Source: Nosocomiicoccus massiliensis
GTDB lineage: Bacteria; Bacillota; Bacilli; Staphylococcales; Salinicoccaceae
NCBI RefSeq assembly: GCF_002871345.2
Contig: NZ_CP136964.1
Location: 434,001-498,000, forward strand
Reading direction: 5' to 3'
DNA: 64,000 bases
In this document: positions 35,066-45,984 of the stretch, in pieces
How positions within the stretch are numbered: position 1 is the first letter of the stretch
How the letters are laid out: the number at the start of each line of letters is the position of its first letter
The notes under the pieces: model-generated
The model's input: only the letters and a program-made list of their open reading frames with translations
Told to the model about the DNA's origin: nothing
Databases searched by the model: none
Made by a program: the position numbers and the translations under genes

Positions 35066-36349
35066 CTATTTCATAATACGTGAAAGTGCGTTTCTAAACG
35101 CCTCAATTGTAAACTTAATATCTTCCTCAGTATGTTTTGTTGAAAGGAACATTCCCTCGAATTGTGATGGAGGTAAATATACCCCTTCTTTAATCATTTC
35201 AGGATATAGTTTAGCAAATAATTTTAAGTCTGATCCATTTGCATCTTCAAAGTTTTCAACTGGACCACCTGTTAAGAAGAATCCAATCATAGAACCTGCA
35301 CGGTTAATTGTAAATGGTACGTTAAACTCTTTAAAGACTTCTGTTAGTCCTTCTTCAATCATATCTCCTAAATGATTAAAGTGGTCATAACTCTCTTTAT
35401 TGAGTTGTTTTAACGTGTGTAACCCTGCTGTCATCGCAAGTGGGTTCCCTGATAACGTACCTGCTTGGTAAATATCTCCAGCCGGTGCGATACGTTCGAT
35501 AATTTCTTTTTTACCACCGAACGCACCGACAGGTAGTCCACCACCGATGACCTTACCTAAACAAGTAATATCTGGATCGATACCAAAGTATCCTTGTGCA
35601 CAGTTATACCCGACTCTAAAACCTGTCATTACTTCATCGAAAATTAATAGTGAACCATATTCATTCGTAATGTCTCTCACATATTGTAAGAAATCATTTA
35701 CTGGAGGAACAACTCCCATGTTACCTGCGACTGGTTCCATAATCACTGCTGCAATGTCGTCACCGTAATGTTCAAATGCGACTTTTAAGCTTTCTTTATC
35801 GTTATATGGAACAGTAATCGTATTTTTAGCTGTACCTTCAGGAACTCCTGGTGAATCTGGTAAACCAAGTGTCGCAACACCACTACCTGCTTTGATTAAC
35901 AGTGAGTCACTATGCCCGTGGTAGCATCCTTCAAATTTTAAGATTTTATTGCGGTTTGTATAACCTCTAGCAAGTCTAAGTGCTGCAAGTGTTGCTTCAG
36001 TACCTGAAGATACAAAACGAATCATTTCAACTGACGGTACACGGTCGATGACGAGTTTTGCGAGTTCGTTTTCTACCGCTGTAGGTGCACCGAATGAAGA
36101 CCCTTTTTCAGCTTGTTGTTTAATCGCTTCAACAACCTCTTCATCAGTGTGACCTAAAATTAACGGACCCCAGCTTAATACGTAGTCAATATACTCGTTA
36201 CCATCAACGTCTTTCACTTTCGCACCTTTTGCGCTGTCGATAAATAACGGATCCATATTTACCGATTTAAACGCACGAACTGGAGAGTTAACTCCACCTG
36301 GCATTAAATGAACTGCTTCATCAAATAATTGTTTCGATTTTTGGTACAT
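35066..36349 (-). CDS. hemL: Glutamate-1-semialdehyde 2,1-aminomutase
   Basis: This 427-residue PLP enzyme converts glutamate-1-semialdehyde into 5-aminolevulinate, the second step of the C5 haem pathway. The PLP lysine is in [18 protein letters not shown] and the N-terminal [11 protein letters not shown] motif is diagnostic. It begins two bases after the hemB stop, last canonical gene of the leftward hemA-C-D-B-L operon. Confidence 0.96.
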   Translation of the reverse strand: MYQKSKQLFDEAVHLMPGGVNSPVRAFKSVNMDPLFIDSAKGAKVKDVDGNEYIDYVLSWGPLILGHTDEEVVEAIKQQAEKGSSFGAPTAVENELAKLVIDRVPSVEMIRFVSSGTEATLAALRLARGYTNRNKILKFEGCYHGHSDSLLIKAGSGVATLGLPDSPGVPEGTAKNTITVPYNDKESLKVAFEHYGDDIAAVIMEPVAGNMGVVPPVNDFLQYVRDITNEYGSLLIFDEVMTGFRVGYNCAQGYFGIDPDITCLGKVIGGGLPVGAFGGKKEIIERIAPAGDIYQAGTLSGNPLAMTAGLHTLKQLNKESYDHFNHLGDMIEEGLTEVFKEFNVPFTINRAGSMIGFFLTGGPVENFEDANGSDLKLFAKLYPEMIKEGVYLPPSQFEGMFLSTKHTEEDIKFTIEAFRNALSRIMK

Positions 36350-36351
36350 CG

Positions 36352-37332
36352 TTAAATTGCTCCTTCGTTAATTTTTTTACATAAGTCTTTTGCAAAGTAC
36401 GTAATAATCATATCCGCACCTGCACGCTTAATAGATAACATTTGTTCTACGATAACTTCTTCATCTAGTAAACCTTGTTCGATCGCATTAACAGTCATCG
36501 AGTATTCACCACTGACGTTATATGCAATGATTGGTAAATTCGAATTGTTTCTAACGTCACGGATAATATCAAGATATGAGAGTGCAGGTTTTACAATCAT
36601 CATATCTGCACCTTCACGTGTATCACTCTCTAACTCTCGTAGTGCTTCTAAACGGTTTGCCGGGTCCATTTGATATGTTCTTCTGTCACCAAATGATGGT
36701 GTAGATTCTGCTGCATCTCTAAATGGACCATAAAACTTAGATGCGTATTTAATACCGTAACTCATAATCGGAACATGATAAAACCCTGCATCATCTAATC
36801 CTTTACGAATCTCTGTAACAAAACCATCCATCATGTTTGATGGTGCAATAATGTCTGCACCAGCTTTTGCTTGTGAAACAGCTGTTTCAATTAAGAGAGG
36901 TAATGTTTTGTCATTATCAACGTCTTTCGTGTTTGGATCGATGACACCACAATGTCCATGATCTGTGTATTCACATAGACAAGTATCTAAAATAACAATT
37001 AAATCAGGATATAATTTTTTAGATAGTTTACATGCCTCTTGAACAATCCCATTTTCATCATATGCACCACTACCAACGTCGTCTTTATGGTTTGGCACAC
37101 CGAAGAAAATAACCGATTTAATACCGAGTTCATAAACTTCTTTTAGTTCTTCTTCAAGTAAATTTAACGAGATTTGGTAAACACCTTTCATCGATGGAAT
37201 TTCTTTTTTTACGTTATCACGTTCCACGACGAAAATCGGATAAATTAAATCGTCTTTACGTAATGATGTTTCTCTCACTAAATCTCTCATAAATTCTGAT
37301 TTTCTTAATCTGCGATGTCTATCAAATTTCAT
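36352..37332 (-). CDS. hemB: Delta-aminolevulinic acid dehydratase (porphobilinogen synthase)
   Basis: This 326-residue enzyme condenses two 5-aminolevulinates to porphobilinogen. The two Schiff-base lysines lie in [15 protein letters not shown] and [12 protein letters not shown]. The cysteine-rich metal site [14 protein letters not shown] indicates a zinc-type enzyme. It overlaps hemD by 11 bases. Confidence 0.96.
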   Translation of the reverse strand: MKFDRHRRLRKSEFMRDLVRETSLRKDDLIYPIFVVERDNVKKEIPSMKGVYQISLNLLEEELKEVYELGIKSVIFFGVPNHKDDVGSGAYDENGIVQEACKLSKKLYPDLIVILDTCLCEYTDHGHCGVIDPNTKDVDNDKTLPLLIETAVSQAKAGADIIAPSNMMDGFVTEIRKGLDDAGFYHVPIMSYGIKYASKFYGPFRDAAESTPSFGDRRTYQMDPANRLEALRELESDTREGADMMIVKPALSYLDIIRDVRNNSNLPIIAYNVSGEYSMTVNAIEQGLLDEEVIVEQMLSIKRAGADMIITYFAKDLCKKINEGAI

Positions 37333-38023
37333 TTTGAAACTCCTTTTCCATTTCGTTAATCATACTTTCTAATGTCGCTTCTTTTGGTATCTTCGTTTTT
37401 ACACCGTAAGATAATAAAGCACTTTGAGTGACGTGCCCAATAGAAATTACTTTTAAGTCTGTTAAATCTTCTTTTTTAAATTGTGCCATAAAAGCGTGAA
37501 CGCCAGACGGACTAGAAAATGTGATACCGTCAATATCACTTAGTATACGTTTTAACTCTCTTATCGTAATATCATTCGATGCGGGTGCGTATAACGGTAA
37601 ATCCGTTAGTTCTGCACCTTCACTTATAAAGTAATCTCGCATAATTGAACGCTTATCTTTACTTGCAGGATAAAGTACACGCATTCCCTTTTCCACTTTA
37701 AACTCTTCTTTAAACCCTTCTTGCGTATAATCGCTCGGCTCAAAGTCAACATGGAATCCCGCTTCAACGAGTGCTTCAGACGTTGTTTTGCCAATTGATG
37801 CAATATGTTTTACATCGAGCACATTTAACTCGTCTTTAAAGAAACGGACGGTGTTTTTACTCGTAATTACGGCGTAATCATATTGTTTATTTAATATCGA
37901 TTTTTCATACGGTAATTTTTTAAACGTAATAATCGGTAGATGAATTAAATCTAAAGATGTTTCGACATCTCTAAAATGACTTTGAGTAACGACGACTCTT
38001 TTATTTATTTTTGTTGATTTCAT
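37322..38023 (-). CDS. hemD: Uroporphyrinogen-III synthase
   Basis: This about 233-residue enzyme closes hydroxymethylbilane to uroporphyrinogen III. The sequence is poorly conserved as usual in the family; [10 protein letters not shown] at the start, [10 protein letters not shown], and the C-terminal [13 protein letters not shown] and [12 protein letters not shown] motifs support it. The start at 38023 overlaps the end of hemC by 23 bases; no strong ribosome site is visible, so translation is probably coupled to hemC. Confidence 0.88.
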   Translation of the reverse strand: MKSTKINKRVVVTQSHFRDVETSLDLIHLPIITFKKLPYEKSILNKQYDYAVITSKNTVRFFKDELNVLDVKHIASIGKTTSEALVEAGFHVDFEPSDYTQEGFKEEFKVEKGMRVLYPASKDKRSIMRDYFISEGAELTDLPLYAPASNDITIRELKRILSDIDGITFSSPSGVHAFMAQFKKEDLTDLKVISIGHVTQSALLSYGVKTKIPKEATLESMINEMEKEFQNEI

Positions 38024-38924
38024 CAATAATTTCTTTTGCACCGATTTTTTCCATTTCGTCAGCAACTAAATTACCGAGTACAACCGGATCGTCTCCAGAT
38101 TTTTTAACGAGAAACTTCTCATTACCATCTTCACTCATAATGAGACCAGTTAAATATAATTCACCATCTACAAATTGTGCATTTGCTCCGATTGGCACTT
38201 GGCAACTACCGTCCATTCGTTTTAAGAATGTACGCTCTGCTGTCGTTTCAGTCGCTGTTTCATCGTGGTGAATCGTCTGTAAAATTTCGTGCATTTCTTT
38301 ATCGTCTTCACGAATTTCTACACCTAATGCGCCTTGCGCAACTGCTGGTATAAATTCTTCAGGATCAAAGTATTCAGTGACGACATCATCACTCCAACCC
38401 ATACGTTTTAAACCAGCTGCAGCGAGGATAATCGCGTCATACTCACCGTCACGCATCTTTTGAATACGCGTGTCGATGTTTCCACGTACCCAGTTCACCG
38501 TAATGTCATCACGCATTTGTTGCAGTTGAGCTGCACGACGTAAACTTGACGTTCCGATAATTGAACCTGGTTTTAAGTCTTTAAATGACACATTTCCATT
38601 CGATAAAAATGCGTCTCGTCTATCTTCACGAACAGGTACAGCTGAAAGTTTAAATCCTTCTGGTAATTCACTCGGTACGTCTTTTAACGAGTGTACGGCC
38701 ATGTCAATATCTCCAACTTTTAGTGCGTGTTCGATTTCTTTAACGAATAGACCTTTACCACCGACTTTACTTAATTGGCGGTCGACAATTCTATCTCCTC
38801 TAGTTACGATTTCTTTTACTTCAAAGTTTACTTCTGGATTCTTTTCTTTTAACGATTTAATTAATTGCATCGTTTGAGTTTTTGCAAGACCACTACGTCT
38901 CGTCCCGACTACAACTGTTTTCAT
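38001..38924 (-). CDS. hemC: Porphobilinogen deaminase (hydroxymethylbilane synthase)
   Basis: This 307-residue enzyme polymerises four porphobilinogens on a dipyrromethane cofactor attached to the cysteine in DGSCQVPIGA (about residue 240). The N-terminus VVVGTRRSGLAKTQT and HSLKDVPSELP are family motifs. Its ATG lies seven bases after the hemA stop; in S. aureus hemX would occupy this junction. Confidence 0.96.
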   Translation of the reverse strand: MKTVVVGTRRSGLAKTQTMQLIKSLKEKNPEVNFEVKEIVTRGDRIVDRQLSKVGGKGLFVKEIEHALKVGDIDMAVHSLKDVPSELPEGFKLSAVPVREDRRDAFLSNGNVSFKDLKPGSIIGTSSLRRAAQLQQMRDDITVNWVRGNIDTRIQKMRDGEYDAIILAAAGLKRMGWSDDVVTEYFDPEEFIPAVAQGALGVEIREDDKEMHEILQTIHHDETATETTAERTFLKRMDGSCQVPIGANAQFVDGELYLTGLIMSEDGNEKFLVKKSGDDPVVLGNLVADEMEKIGAKEIIDEINKNK

Positions 38925-38931
38925 GATTGGC

Positions 38932-40281
38932 CTACTTTCTCACATTTTGTTTTTCTTTTCTTAGTTTATCAATCGCTTGTAACGATTCATGTTGTCTTTT
39001 ATGAATATCTTCAACGATAGATTCAATACCAAAAATATGTTCAAGTTCTGTTAACTGAACTGCGCCTTTACGTTCATCCGCGAGTTCTTTCGTGTACGTA
39101 ATAGGGTCACGTAACATTTGGTTAATAATACTTTTCATATGTTTAGATATAATCGTCTTTTCACGTTTAGTTAAATCTGGTAACTTATTTGTGATGCTTT
39201 CAAACGTCGTTTCATGTATGTTTAATGCTTTCGTACGCATTGCTTCGATTACAGGACGTACACCTTGCATTTCAACCCAATTTAAAAATTCTTGAATTGA
39301 TGTGTCTATCATCGCTTCAATTTTTTTAGCTTCTTCTTTTCTCTTTTTTAAATTATCATCGACAATTCCACTTAAATCATCGACGTTATAATGATGGACG
39401 TTATTTACATTATTAACATTTGGATCGATATCACGCGGTACAGCGATATCAATAAGTATGAGCGAACGTTCATCATCTAGGTTACGGACTCTTTTAATCA
39501 TTTCTTCAGTAATGATAAAGTTCGGTGCACCTGTACTTGAGATGACGATATCTGTATCTTTCAGTGCATCTTCTAATTCATCCATCGGTCTAAATTGACC
39601 TAAATAACGTTCTGCGAGTTGTTTGCCGTTATCTCTGTTACGGTTTACAACTGTCACATCACTCACACCATTAGACGTTAAGTTTAATAACGTTTCTTCT
39701 GACATTTCTCCCGCACCGAGTACGAGAACTTTAACATCTTGAATATTTGTAAAAATCTTCTTAGCGAGTTCTACCGCTGCATATGACATAGATACAGCAT
39801 TTTTAGAAATATCTGTTTCACTATGTCCGCGTTTTGCGATTGTGATAACTTCTTTGAATAATCGATTAAAAATTTTCCCTGTCGTATGTTCTTCTTGTGC
39901 GAGTATAAACGCATCTCTAATTTGACCTAAAATTTGCGTTTCACCGAGCACCATTGAATCTAACCCTGCAGCAACTCGGTATAAGTGATGAATTGCTTCA
40001 TCATTCACTTTTAACTCTGTCACGTTTTTAACGGTTTCTAGTGGTATGTTGAAATACTCACTTAAAAAGTTTCTCGTGTAATAAGATCCCGTATGCACTT
40101 GATCTGTCACGACATATAATTCTGTTCGGTTACACGTTGAAAAAATTACCGCTTCTAATATGCTTTTTTGATCACGTAACGTATGAAGTGCTGGTACGAT
40201 ATCATGATCACTAAAATTAAGTTGTTCGCGTTCATCTACGCTTGCTTTCCTATAGTTTATACTAAGTGCAATGACATGCAT
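38932..40281 (-). CDS. hemA: Glutamyl-tRNA reductase
   Basis: This 449-residue enzyme reduces glutamyl-tRNA to glutamate-1-semialdehyde, the committed step of haem synthesis. The catalytic cysteine is in ISTCNRTELYVV-type sequence (IFSTCNRTELYV, about 50), NADPH-binding GAGEMSEETL and the C-terminal dimerisation helices follow. First gene of the hem operon, preceded by about 100 AT-rich bases. In S. aureus HemA level is lowered by HemX, which is absent here. Confidence 0.96.
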   Translation of the reverse strand: MHVIALSINYRKASVDEREQLNFSDHDIVPALHTLRDQKSILEAVIFSTCNRTELYVVTDQVHTGSYYTRNFLSEYFNIPLETVKNVTELKVNDEAIHHLYRVAAGLDSMVLGETQILGQIRDAFILAQEEHTTGKIFNRLFKEVITIAKRGHSETDISKNAVSMSYAAVELAKKIFTNIQDVKVLVLGAGEMSEETLLNLTSNGVSDVTVVNRNRDNGKQLAERYLGQFRPMDELEDALKDTDIVISSTGAPNFIITEEMIKRVRNLDDERSLILIDIAVPRDIDPNVNNVNNVHHYNVDDLSGIVDDNLKKRKEEAKKIEAMIDTSIQEFLNWVEMQGVRPVIEAMRTKALNIHETTFESITNKLPDLTKREKTIISKHMKSIINQMLRDPITYTKELADERKGAVQLTELEHIFGIESIVEDIHKRQHESLQAIDKLRKEKQNVRK

Positions 40282-40383
40282 TTAGATTGCCCCTTACTTA
40301 CCGATTAAATATTTGTTTACTTATATAATAGTATCAAATATAGGACGTTCTTTGAGTTTTTTGGCTCAATGTTCAATAATTTG

Positions 40384-40971
40384 TTAGATTCTCTCCTCAA
40401 TTGCATCGAGTACTTTATCTACATTGTACTTCTCAGTTGAAGAAAATGGGATAATGACGTCTTCAGGTTCTAATTCTAATTCTTTTTTGATAATTGATAC
40501 GTGTTTTTGTAATTTACTTTTAGGTAATTTGTCTGATTTAGTTGCTACGACAATTGTTGGTATATCGAGTTGCTTTAAAAAGTCATACATTAAAACGTCA
40601 TCGTTTGTCGGCGGATGACGTAAATCGATAATTTGAACACACGCATGCAACATCTCTCTATGAATAAAATAATTCTCTATCATCGATGCCCATTTTTCAC
40701 GTTCTTTTTTAGATTGCTTTGCGTAACCATAGCCTGGAACATCGACAAATACGAATTGATTATCCGCATTATAAAAGTTTAACGTCACCGTTTTACCTGG
40801 TTTACTTGAAATTCTCGCGATATTTTTACGTCCACATATCGCATTGATAAAACTCGATTTACCGACGTTTGAACGCCCTGCCATCGCTATTTCTGGTAAA
40901 TTTGTTTCAGGATATTGCTCTTTTGCTACTGCCGATATTAAAAATTCAATTTTGTTTGGATTTAATTCCAT
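40384..40971 (-). CDS. engB: Ribosome biogenesis GTPase EngB (YsxC)
   Basis: This 195-residue essential GTPase assists 50S subunit assembly. G1 [12 protein letters not shown]3 [11 protein letters not shown]4 [11 protein letters not shown] and G5 FSSTEKYN are all present. It lies between clpX (terminator in between) and hemA, as in Staphylococcus. Confidence 0.95.
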   Translation of the reverse strand: MELNPNKIEFLISAVAKEQYPETNLPEIAMAGRSNVGKSSFINAICGRKNIARISSKPGKTVTLNFYNADNQFVFVDVPGYGYAKQSKKEREKWASMIENYFIHREMLHACVQIIDLRHPPTNDDVLMYDFLKQLDIPTIVVATKSDKLPKSKLQKHVSIIKKELELEPEDVIIPFSSTEKYNVDKVLDAIEERI

Positions 40972-40984
40972 TTACTCCACCTCT

Positions 40985-41016
40985 AAAAAAAGGCCGTCTT
41001 ATAAAAGACAGCCTAA
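40985..41016 (-). terminator. clpX terminator
   Basis: On the minus strand AGGCTGTCTT pairs with AAGACGGCCT (one G-T pair) and seven Ts follow. Confidence 0.85.
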
Positions 41017-41020
41017 TAAA

Positions 41021-42277
41021 TTATGCACTCTGTTCATTTAAGTGAATTTCGTTACCCTCAGCATCATATACTAAAGGATCTGTTTCATTCACAATCGTAT
41101 CTTTCGTAATTTTAACTTTAGAAATATTATCATTTGACGGTACGTCAAACATAATATCTACCATACGCTCTTCGATAATTGAACGTAATCCTCGTGCACC
41201 TGTTTTTCTTTCAATCGCAAGTTTCGCGACCGCAACGAGTGCATCATCATCAAATTCTAACTCAACATCGTCAAGTTCAAGCATACGTTTATATTGTTTC
41301 ACTAAAGCATTTTTTGGTTCTGTTAAAATTGAAGTCAGTGCGTCTGTATCGAGCTCTTCTAAATTCGCTATAATCGGCACACGACCAATAAACTCAGGAA
41401 TTAACCCGTAGCTTTGTAGGTCGTCCGGACGAACTAATGCCATTAACTCTTCATTCGTATCGACATTTTCTTCGCCGCTACCAAATCCAATTACTTTCGC
41501 ACCAATACGGCGTTTAATAATCTCTTCAATACCATCAAAAGCTCCACCGAGGATGAACAGAATATCTTTCGTATCGATTTGAATCGATTCTTGGTTTGGA
41601 TGTTTACGGCCACCTTGTGGTGGTACACTCGCAACTGTTCCTTCTAAAATTTTAAGTAATGCTTGTTGTACCCCTTCACCGGAAACATCGCGTGTTATTG
41701 ACGTATTTTCACTTTTACGAGCAATCTTATCGATTTCATCGACGTAAATAATTCCTTTTTCAGCACGCTCAATATCATAATCCGCTGCTTGAATTAAACG
41801 GAGCAAAATATTTTCAACGTCATCTCCAACGTAACCCGCTTCAGTTAAACTTGTCGCATCTGCAATCGCAAACGGCACTTCTAATGTGCGTGCAAGTGTT
41901 TGTGCGAGTAATGTTTTACCTGAACCTGTTGGTCCAATTAAAGCGATGTTACTTTTAGAAATTTCTACATCGTCATCACTTTCATGGTTAATACGTTTAT
42001 AGTGGTTATACACCGCAACACTAAGTGCACGCTTTGCTTTTTCTTGTCCGATGACATACTCATCAAGCGCTGCCTGAATTTCACCTGGTTTTGGAATCTC
42101 AGTTAAAAATTCTTGTGGTGCGTCTTTTAATTCTTCTTCAATTATTTCGTGGCATAATTCAATACACTCATTACAAATGTAAACGCCACTTCCTGCGATC
42201 AGTTTTTGAACTTGATCTTGGTTTTTACCACAGAAACTACATGTTAGATCTTGATCATCTTCGTTAAATTTAAACAT
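41021..42277 (-). CDS. clpX: ClpX, ATP-dependent unfoldase of ClpXP protease
   Basis: This 418-residue AAA+ unfoldase feeds ClpP. The N-terminal zinc domain [18 protein letters not shown] (C4 type), Walker [12 protein letters not shown], Walker [12 protein letters not shown], and the ClpP-binding loop IGF (KVIGFGSG) are seen. Adjacent tig upstream is the standard order. Confidence 0.97.
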   Translation of the reverse strand: MFKFNEDDQDLTCSFCGKNQDQVQKLIAGSGVYICNECIELCHEIIEEELKDAPQEFLTEIPKPGEIQAALDEYVIGQEKAKRALSVAVYNHYKRINHESDDDVEISKSNIALIGPTGSGKTLLAQTLARTLEVPFAIADATSLTEAGYVGDDVENILLRLIQAADYDIERAEKGIIYVDEIDKIARKSENTSITRDVSGEGVQQALLKILEGTVASVPPQGGRKHPNQESIQIDTKDILFILGGAFDGIEEIIKRRIGAKVIGFGSGEENVDTNEELMALVRPDDLQSYGLIPEFIGRVPIIANLEELDTDALTSILTEPKNALVKQYKRMLELDDVELEFDDDALVAVAKLAIERKTGARGLRSIIEERMVDIMFDVPSNDNISKVKITKDTIVNETDPLVYDAEGNEIHLNEQSA

Positions 42278-42348
42278 GTATACACCGACCTTTCGCTCTT
42301 ACGTATATTACTATACTATACCGACTCTTTCAAATAAATTGTATTGAT

Positions 42349-42385
42349 AAAAAAACTCTATACACATCCATGTATAGAGCTTTTC
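42349..42385 (-). terminator. tig terminator
   Basis: On the minus strand GCTCTATACA pairs with TGTATAGAGT and is followed by TTTTTT. Confidence 0.85.
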
Positions 42386-42391
42386 TTGATT

Positions 42392-43684
42392 TTATTGTTT
42401 TCTGTTATCTACTAAGAACTCAATTGCTTTTTGGTTTTTAATATCATTTTCAATGACAGATAAATCACCGAGTACTTTTTTGATATCGTCTTTTGCCATT
42501 TGGAATTGGTCTGCTAACTTTTGTAATTCGTTATCGACATCTTCTTCAGTCGCTTCAATGTTTTCAGCTTGTGCAATTGCTTGTAAAGTTAAACCAGTAC
42601 GTACACGTTTAAACGCGTCGTCTTTCATTTGCTCGAGTAAGTCTTCTTTCGTTTGACCAGAGATTTGCTCGAACAACTCTAAGTTTAACCCTTGTTGAGC
42701 AAGACGTTGTTCGTATTCTTGAAGCATTCTTTGTTGTTCACTTTCAACCATTGCTTCAGGAATTTCCATTTTCGCATTTTCAGCTGCTTGAACAACGAGA
42801 GATTCTCTTAATTCATAATCTCTTTCTTGTTCTTTAAAGTTCTTTAAGTCTTCTTCGATTTGTTTTTTAACTTCGTCAGCTGTTTCAACGCCTTCAAAGC
42901 CTTCTAATTCTTCTTTAACAAATTCGTCAGTGAGTTCTTTTGCTTCTTTTTCTTTTACTTCGTTTAATTTTACTTTAAACGTTGCGTCTTTACCTTGAAG
43001 TTCTTCTGCTTGATACTCTTCTGGGAAAGTAACTTCTACGTCTTTTTCTTCTCCAGCTTTAAGACCGATTAACTGATCTTCAAATCCAGGAATGAATGTA
43101 CCACTACCGATTTCAAGGTCGTGTCCTTCCATTTCTCCGCCTTCGAATGCTTCTCCATCAACGAAGCCTTTGAAGTCGATGTTTGCAACGTCACCTTCAG
43201 CAACTTCGCCTTCTTTAACGACAAGCTCAGCATATTGACCGAGTAACGCTTCGATTTGTTCGTTTACATCGTCTTCAGATACTTCGGCATCGATTTCTTT
43301 ACCTTCAAGTCCTTTGTATTCACCAAGCTCTACTTCTGGCTCTACAGTCACTTCTAATTCAAGAACTAAATCTTTGCCTTTTTCAATTTCTTTAACATCA
43401 ACGCTCGGTTGATCGACTGGTTTAATACCTGTTTCATCAATCGCTTTGCTATAAGCGCCTGGTAAAACGATATCTAAAGCGTCTTGATATAATGATTCAA
43501 CGCCAAAGCGTTTTTCGAACATTTGACGAGGAATTTTACCTTTTCTAAATCCAGGTACTTGAATATCTTTTTTTACTTTGTTGAATGCTTGGTCTAAAGC
43601 TTTGTCAAAATCTTCAGCAGGTACTGTAATTGTTAATGTACCTACGTTTCCTTCTTTCTTTTCCCAAGTTTGTGTTTGAGACAT
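42392..43684 (-). CDS. tig: Trigger factor
   Basis: This 430-residue ribosome-bound chaperone has the ribosome-docking signature GFRKGKIPRQMFEKRFG (about 43-59), a PPIase domain (GDVANIDFKGFVDGEAFEGGEMEGHDLEIGSGTFIPGFEDQLIG read in pieces, about 160-205) and a long acidic helical C-terminal domain. The ATG at 43684 is eight bases after GGAGG; the ATG two codons earlier overlaps that site. Confidence 0.96.
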   Translation of the reverse strand: MSQTQTWEKKEGNVGTLTITVPAEDFDKALDQAFNKVKKDIQVPGFRKGKIPRQMFEKRFGVESLYQDALDIVLPGAYSKAIDETGIKPVDQPSVDVKEIEKGKDLVLELEVTVEPEVELGEYKGLEGKEIDAEVSEDDVNEQIEALLGQYAELVVKEGEVAEGDVANIDFKGFVDGEAFEGGEMEGHDLEIGSGTFIPGFEDQLIGLKAGEEKDVEVTFPEEYQAEELQGKDATFKVKLNEVKEKEAKELTDEFVKEELEGFEGVETADEVKKQIEEDLKNFKEQERDYELRESLVVQAAENAKMEIPEAMVESEQQRMLQEYEQRLAQQGLNLELFEQISGQTKEDLLEQMKDDAFKRVRTGLTLQAIAQAENIEATEEDVDNELQKLADQFQMAKDDIKKVLGDLSVIENDIKNQKAIEFLVDNRKQ

Positions 43685-43761
43685 AATCATTTCCTCCGTT
43701 ATTTTACATTTTAATTAACCTATTCATTGTAACATAATCGATTTTTCAATAAAAGTATCGA

Positions 43762-44757
43762 CTACTTATGAATTTCTTTTTCAATTTTTAGTATCCAATC
43801 CGCCACAAAACCATTAAACGAATGCATGGGTAATTCGTTATTTAACATTTTTGTATACGATATAAACCCTTTTGCTAGTTCTTTAGGTGTGAACGGCACT
43901 TTAAGAGGATACCATAGTAAGCTAATGTTTAAAAATATTTCAATCGCTTGTTGTATGCGTTCCTCGTGGTCAAAGCGAAGCTGACCCTCTTCGACAATCC
44001 AACGAATCGTCGGTTCAACTTTTGCAGATTTCTCAAATTGTTTAAATTCACTCGTATGTGCATCAAACGTTTCACCAAATTTTTCTAGATGAATGACACC
44101 GTCATACTCTATTTCTTTTAAATAAATGACCATCAGTGATGCTACACTCATATCTCTTTCCGATTGAAGTAATTTATAAACATCATCACCATATGTCTCA
44201 TCTTTTAAATCGATTAAATGCTCAACCGCAGCGATGACAAGTGTCGGATTTTCGGCGTTTAAATACTCATCTATATCAATATCTACCGTATTAAACACTT
44301 CATCATTATTTTCATTTGGTTGCGTCATCGTATTTCTTTTCTTTAACTCTTCTGTCGCATAATGTTTGCAATGTGTCGCAAATTGTATAAGTGAGGCTGC
44401 CATCCCACTCTCTTTACCTGTCACAGTAACGATATTTGACCATTCGAGTAATTCTTCATATAACTTTAAATTGAATAACGCTTGAAGGATCATGTTCAGA
44501 TGAACTTCTGCTTCATCGCGTGACACTTCTTTCGTTTGAAAACAAAGCTGTGCGTATTTATACATTTTTTCATATTCGTTTTTTTGAATTAACACATCAT
44601 AATACATTTCGACTAAAGTGATATTTGTATGTTCTATTAACGTGTTATATTCAGCAAATCTATCTATAAAAAAATCAAAATCATTATCATGATAGAGTGC
44701 TTTTAAATCACGTTCGATTTTTTTAATAAACCGTGGGTGTGATGTTAAATTATTCAT
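43762..44757 (-). CDS. Helical repeat (TPR-like) protein of unknown function
   Basis: This 331-residue soluble protein is nearly all alpha-helical, with repeats such as DVLIQKNEYEKMYKYAQLCFQ and LQALFNLKLYEELLEWSNIV that look like TPR units, then an acidic linker (NENNDEVFNTVDIDIDEYLN) and DUF3196-like tail ending in WILKIEKEIHK. A comparable gene sits upstream of tig in staphylococci; no function is known to me. The ATG at 44757 overlaps the stop of the NUDIX gene by 8 bases; a longer in-frame version to 44781 lies inside that gene. Confidence 0.8.
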   Translation of the reverse strand: MNNLTSHPRFIKKIERDLKALYHDNDFDFFIDRFAEYNTLIEHTNITLVEMYYDVLIQKNEYEKMYKYAQLCFQTKEVSRDEAEVHLNMILQALFNLKLYEELLEWSNIVTVTGKESGMAASLIQFATHCKHYATEELKKRNTMTQPNENNDEVFNTVDIDIDEYLNAENPTLVIAAVEHLIDLKDETYGDDVYKLLQSERDMSVASLMVIYLKEIEYDGVIHLEKFGETFDAHTSEFKQFEKSAKVEPTIRWIVEEGQLRFDHEERIQQAIEIFLNISLLWYPLKVPFTPKELAKGFISYTKMLNNELPMHSFNGFVADWILKIEKEIHK

Positions 44758-45361
44758 ATAAATCACGAATGATGAGTTCACTCCACGTTTCGTAGTTTCC
44801 TAACTCTTTTAACTCTTCTCTTTTTGACCATATAAGTTGTAGCGTGTCTTCTTCATTCGTAAATACTTTTTCTTTGTCGACATTTACTTTAAATACGAGT
44901 CCAATATGGACACGTCCGACTTCGTTTGTATCATCGTTAATTAAACCGATTAGTTCAAAGGCGTTTAAGTCTTTCTTTTCTAAGCCAATTTCTTCTTGTA
45001 GTTCACGCGCTGCGTTTTCAAACATTTTTTCTTTAATGTTTTCTTCAGATTCAATATCGTTCATATGTCCACCGACACCGATTGAATGAAGTCCATGTAG
45101 ACGAGATTCACCGCCACCTGTTAAACGTTTATAAACGAGCGTTTCATCTTCACTTTCAACAATCGTATATGATACGAGTTGTTTATACGACTCGTCTTCT
45201 TCCATATCTCCACGGCGTTTAATTTCATAGTCATCTAACGTCTTCGTGATTTCATTAAAACGTGCATCAGATTGACTTAAAAAACCGTTAAACGCATGTG
45301 CTTCATCATTAAATAAATCTTTTCTATTTACTACTAAAATCATTTCATCAAATTTACTCAT
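44750..45361 (-). CDS. NUDIX-family hydrolase
   Basis: This 203-residue protein contains AARELQEEIGL, the core REx2EExGL of the Nudix box (about 117-127), preceded by GVGGHMNDIE. The spacing from GG to RE is longer than canonical. Nudix enzymes cleave nucleoside diphosphates linked to another moiety; the substrate cannot be told. It forms a two-gene unit with the TPR-like gene. Divergent queT. Confidence 0.85.
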   Translation of the reverse strand: MSKFDEMILVVNRKDLFNDEAHAFNGFLSQSDARFNEITKTLDDYEIKRRGDMEEDESYKQLVSYTIVESEDETLVYKRLTGGGESRLHGLHSIGVGGHMNDIESEENIKEKMFENAARELQEEIGLEKKDLNAFELIGLINDDTNEVGRVHIGLVFKVNVDKEKVFTNEEDTLQLIWSKREELKELGNYETWSELIIRDLYE

Positions 45362-45420
45362 CTATATACTCCTAATCTTTTACTGTCTTCATTATACTAT
45401 AGTAATTTTTAATGTGTTTT

Positions 45421-45430
45421 GCTATAATTT
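45421..45430 (+). promoter_or_regulatory. Extended -10 promoter of queT
   Basis: TGCTATAAT (a TGn extended -10, TATAAT at 45423-45428) lies about 12 bases before the riboswitch; no good -35 is seen. Confidence 0.5.
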
Positions 45431-45437
45431 CACATTG

Positions 45438-45476
45438 AAACAGGTTCGAAAACTTCCCTGTATAAAAAACTAAGGA
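45438..45476 (+). promoter_or_regulatory. preQ1-I riboswitch controlling queT
   Basis: ACAGGTTCGAAAACTTCCCTGT forms the short stem and is followed by ATAAAAAACTAAGGAG. The A-rich tail ending in CTAAGG is diagnostic of class I preQ1 aptamers. The Shine-Dalgarno AAGGAG is part of the pseudoknot, so binding should block translation of queT. (Sequence quoted in two pieces.). Confidence 0.9.
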
Positions 45477-45484
45477 GAATTACA

Positions 45485-45943
45485 ATGAAATTTACTTCAA
45501 AGGATCTTGCAATTAATGCATGTATCGCCGCTTTGTATGTCGTCTTAACGACAATTAACCCCATCGGTCACGGAATGATACAAGTCCGCGTGTCAGAAAT
45601 GCTCGCTATCCTTCCGTTTATAAACCGAAAATTGATACCTGGAATGATCGTAGGTGTAACAGTTGCAAACTTCTTTTCACCACTCGGGTATATCGACGTT
45701 CTTGTCGGAGTAGGATGTGCGGTCGTTTCGTATACAATTAGTTACTTCATTAAAAACTTATGGATAAACGTCGTACAATACGCAGTTGTATGTGGGCTTA
45801 TCGTATCACTCATGCTGAAATCTGTATTAGGGATACCATATTGGCCATCAGTCATCGCAATATTTATATCGACACTCATCGTTGGTATGATCGGTGCTGT
45901 CATATTTAATGCACTAAAAGAAAGACTGAAATTAGTAGATTAA
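45485..45943 (+). CDS. queT: QueT, ECF S component for a queuosine precursor
   Basis: This 152-residue protein has five or six membrane segments and the QueT signature LAINACIAALYVVLTTINP and QVRVSEMLAILPFINRKLIPGM. It imports preQ1/preQ0 or queuine with the general ECF module. The preQ1 riboswitch directly upstream supports the substrate. ATG follows AAGGAGAATTACA. Confidence 0.93.
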   Translation: MKFTSKDLAINACIAALYVVLTTINPIGHGMIQVRVSEMLAILPFINRKLIPGMIVGVTVANFFSPLGYIDVLVGVGCAVVSYTISYFIKNLWINVVQYAVVCGLIVSLMLKSVLGIPYWPSVIAIFISTLIVGMIGAVIFNALKERLKLVD

Positions 45944-45953
45944 TATAAGCAGT

Positions 45954-45984
45954 AAAGCACCCAATATTATGGGTGCTTTTTAAA
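45954..45984. terminator. Terminator after queT
   Basis: AAAGCACCCA..TGGGTGCTTT stem with T-run; convergent with the small gene to the right. Confidence 0.85.
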
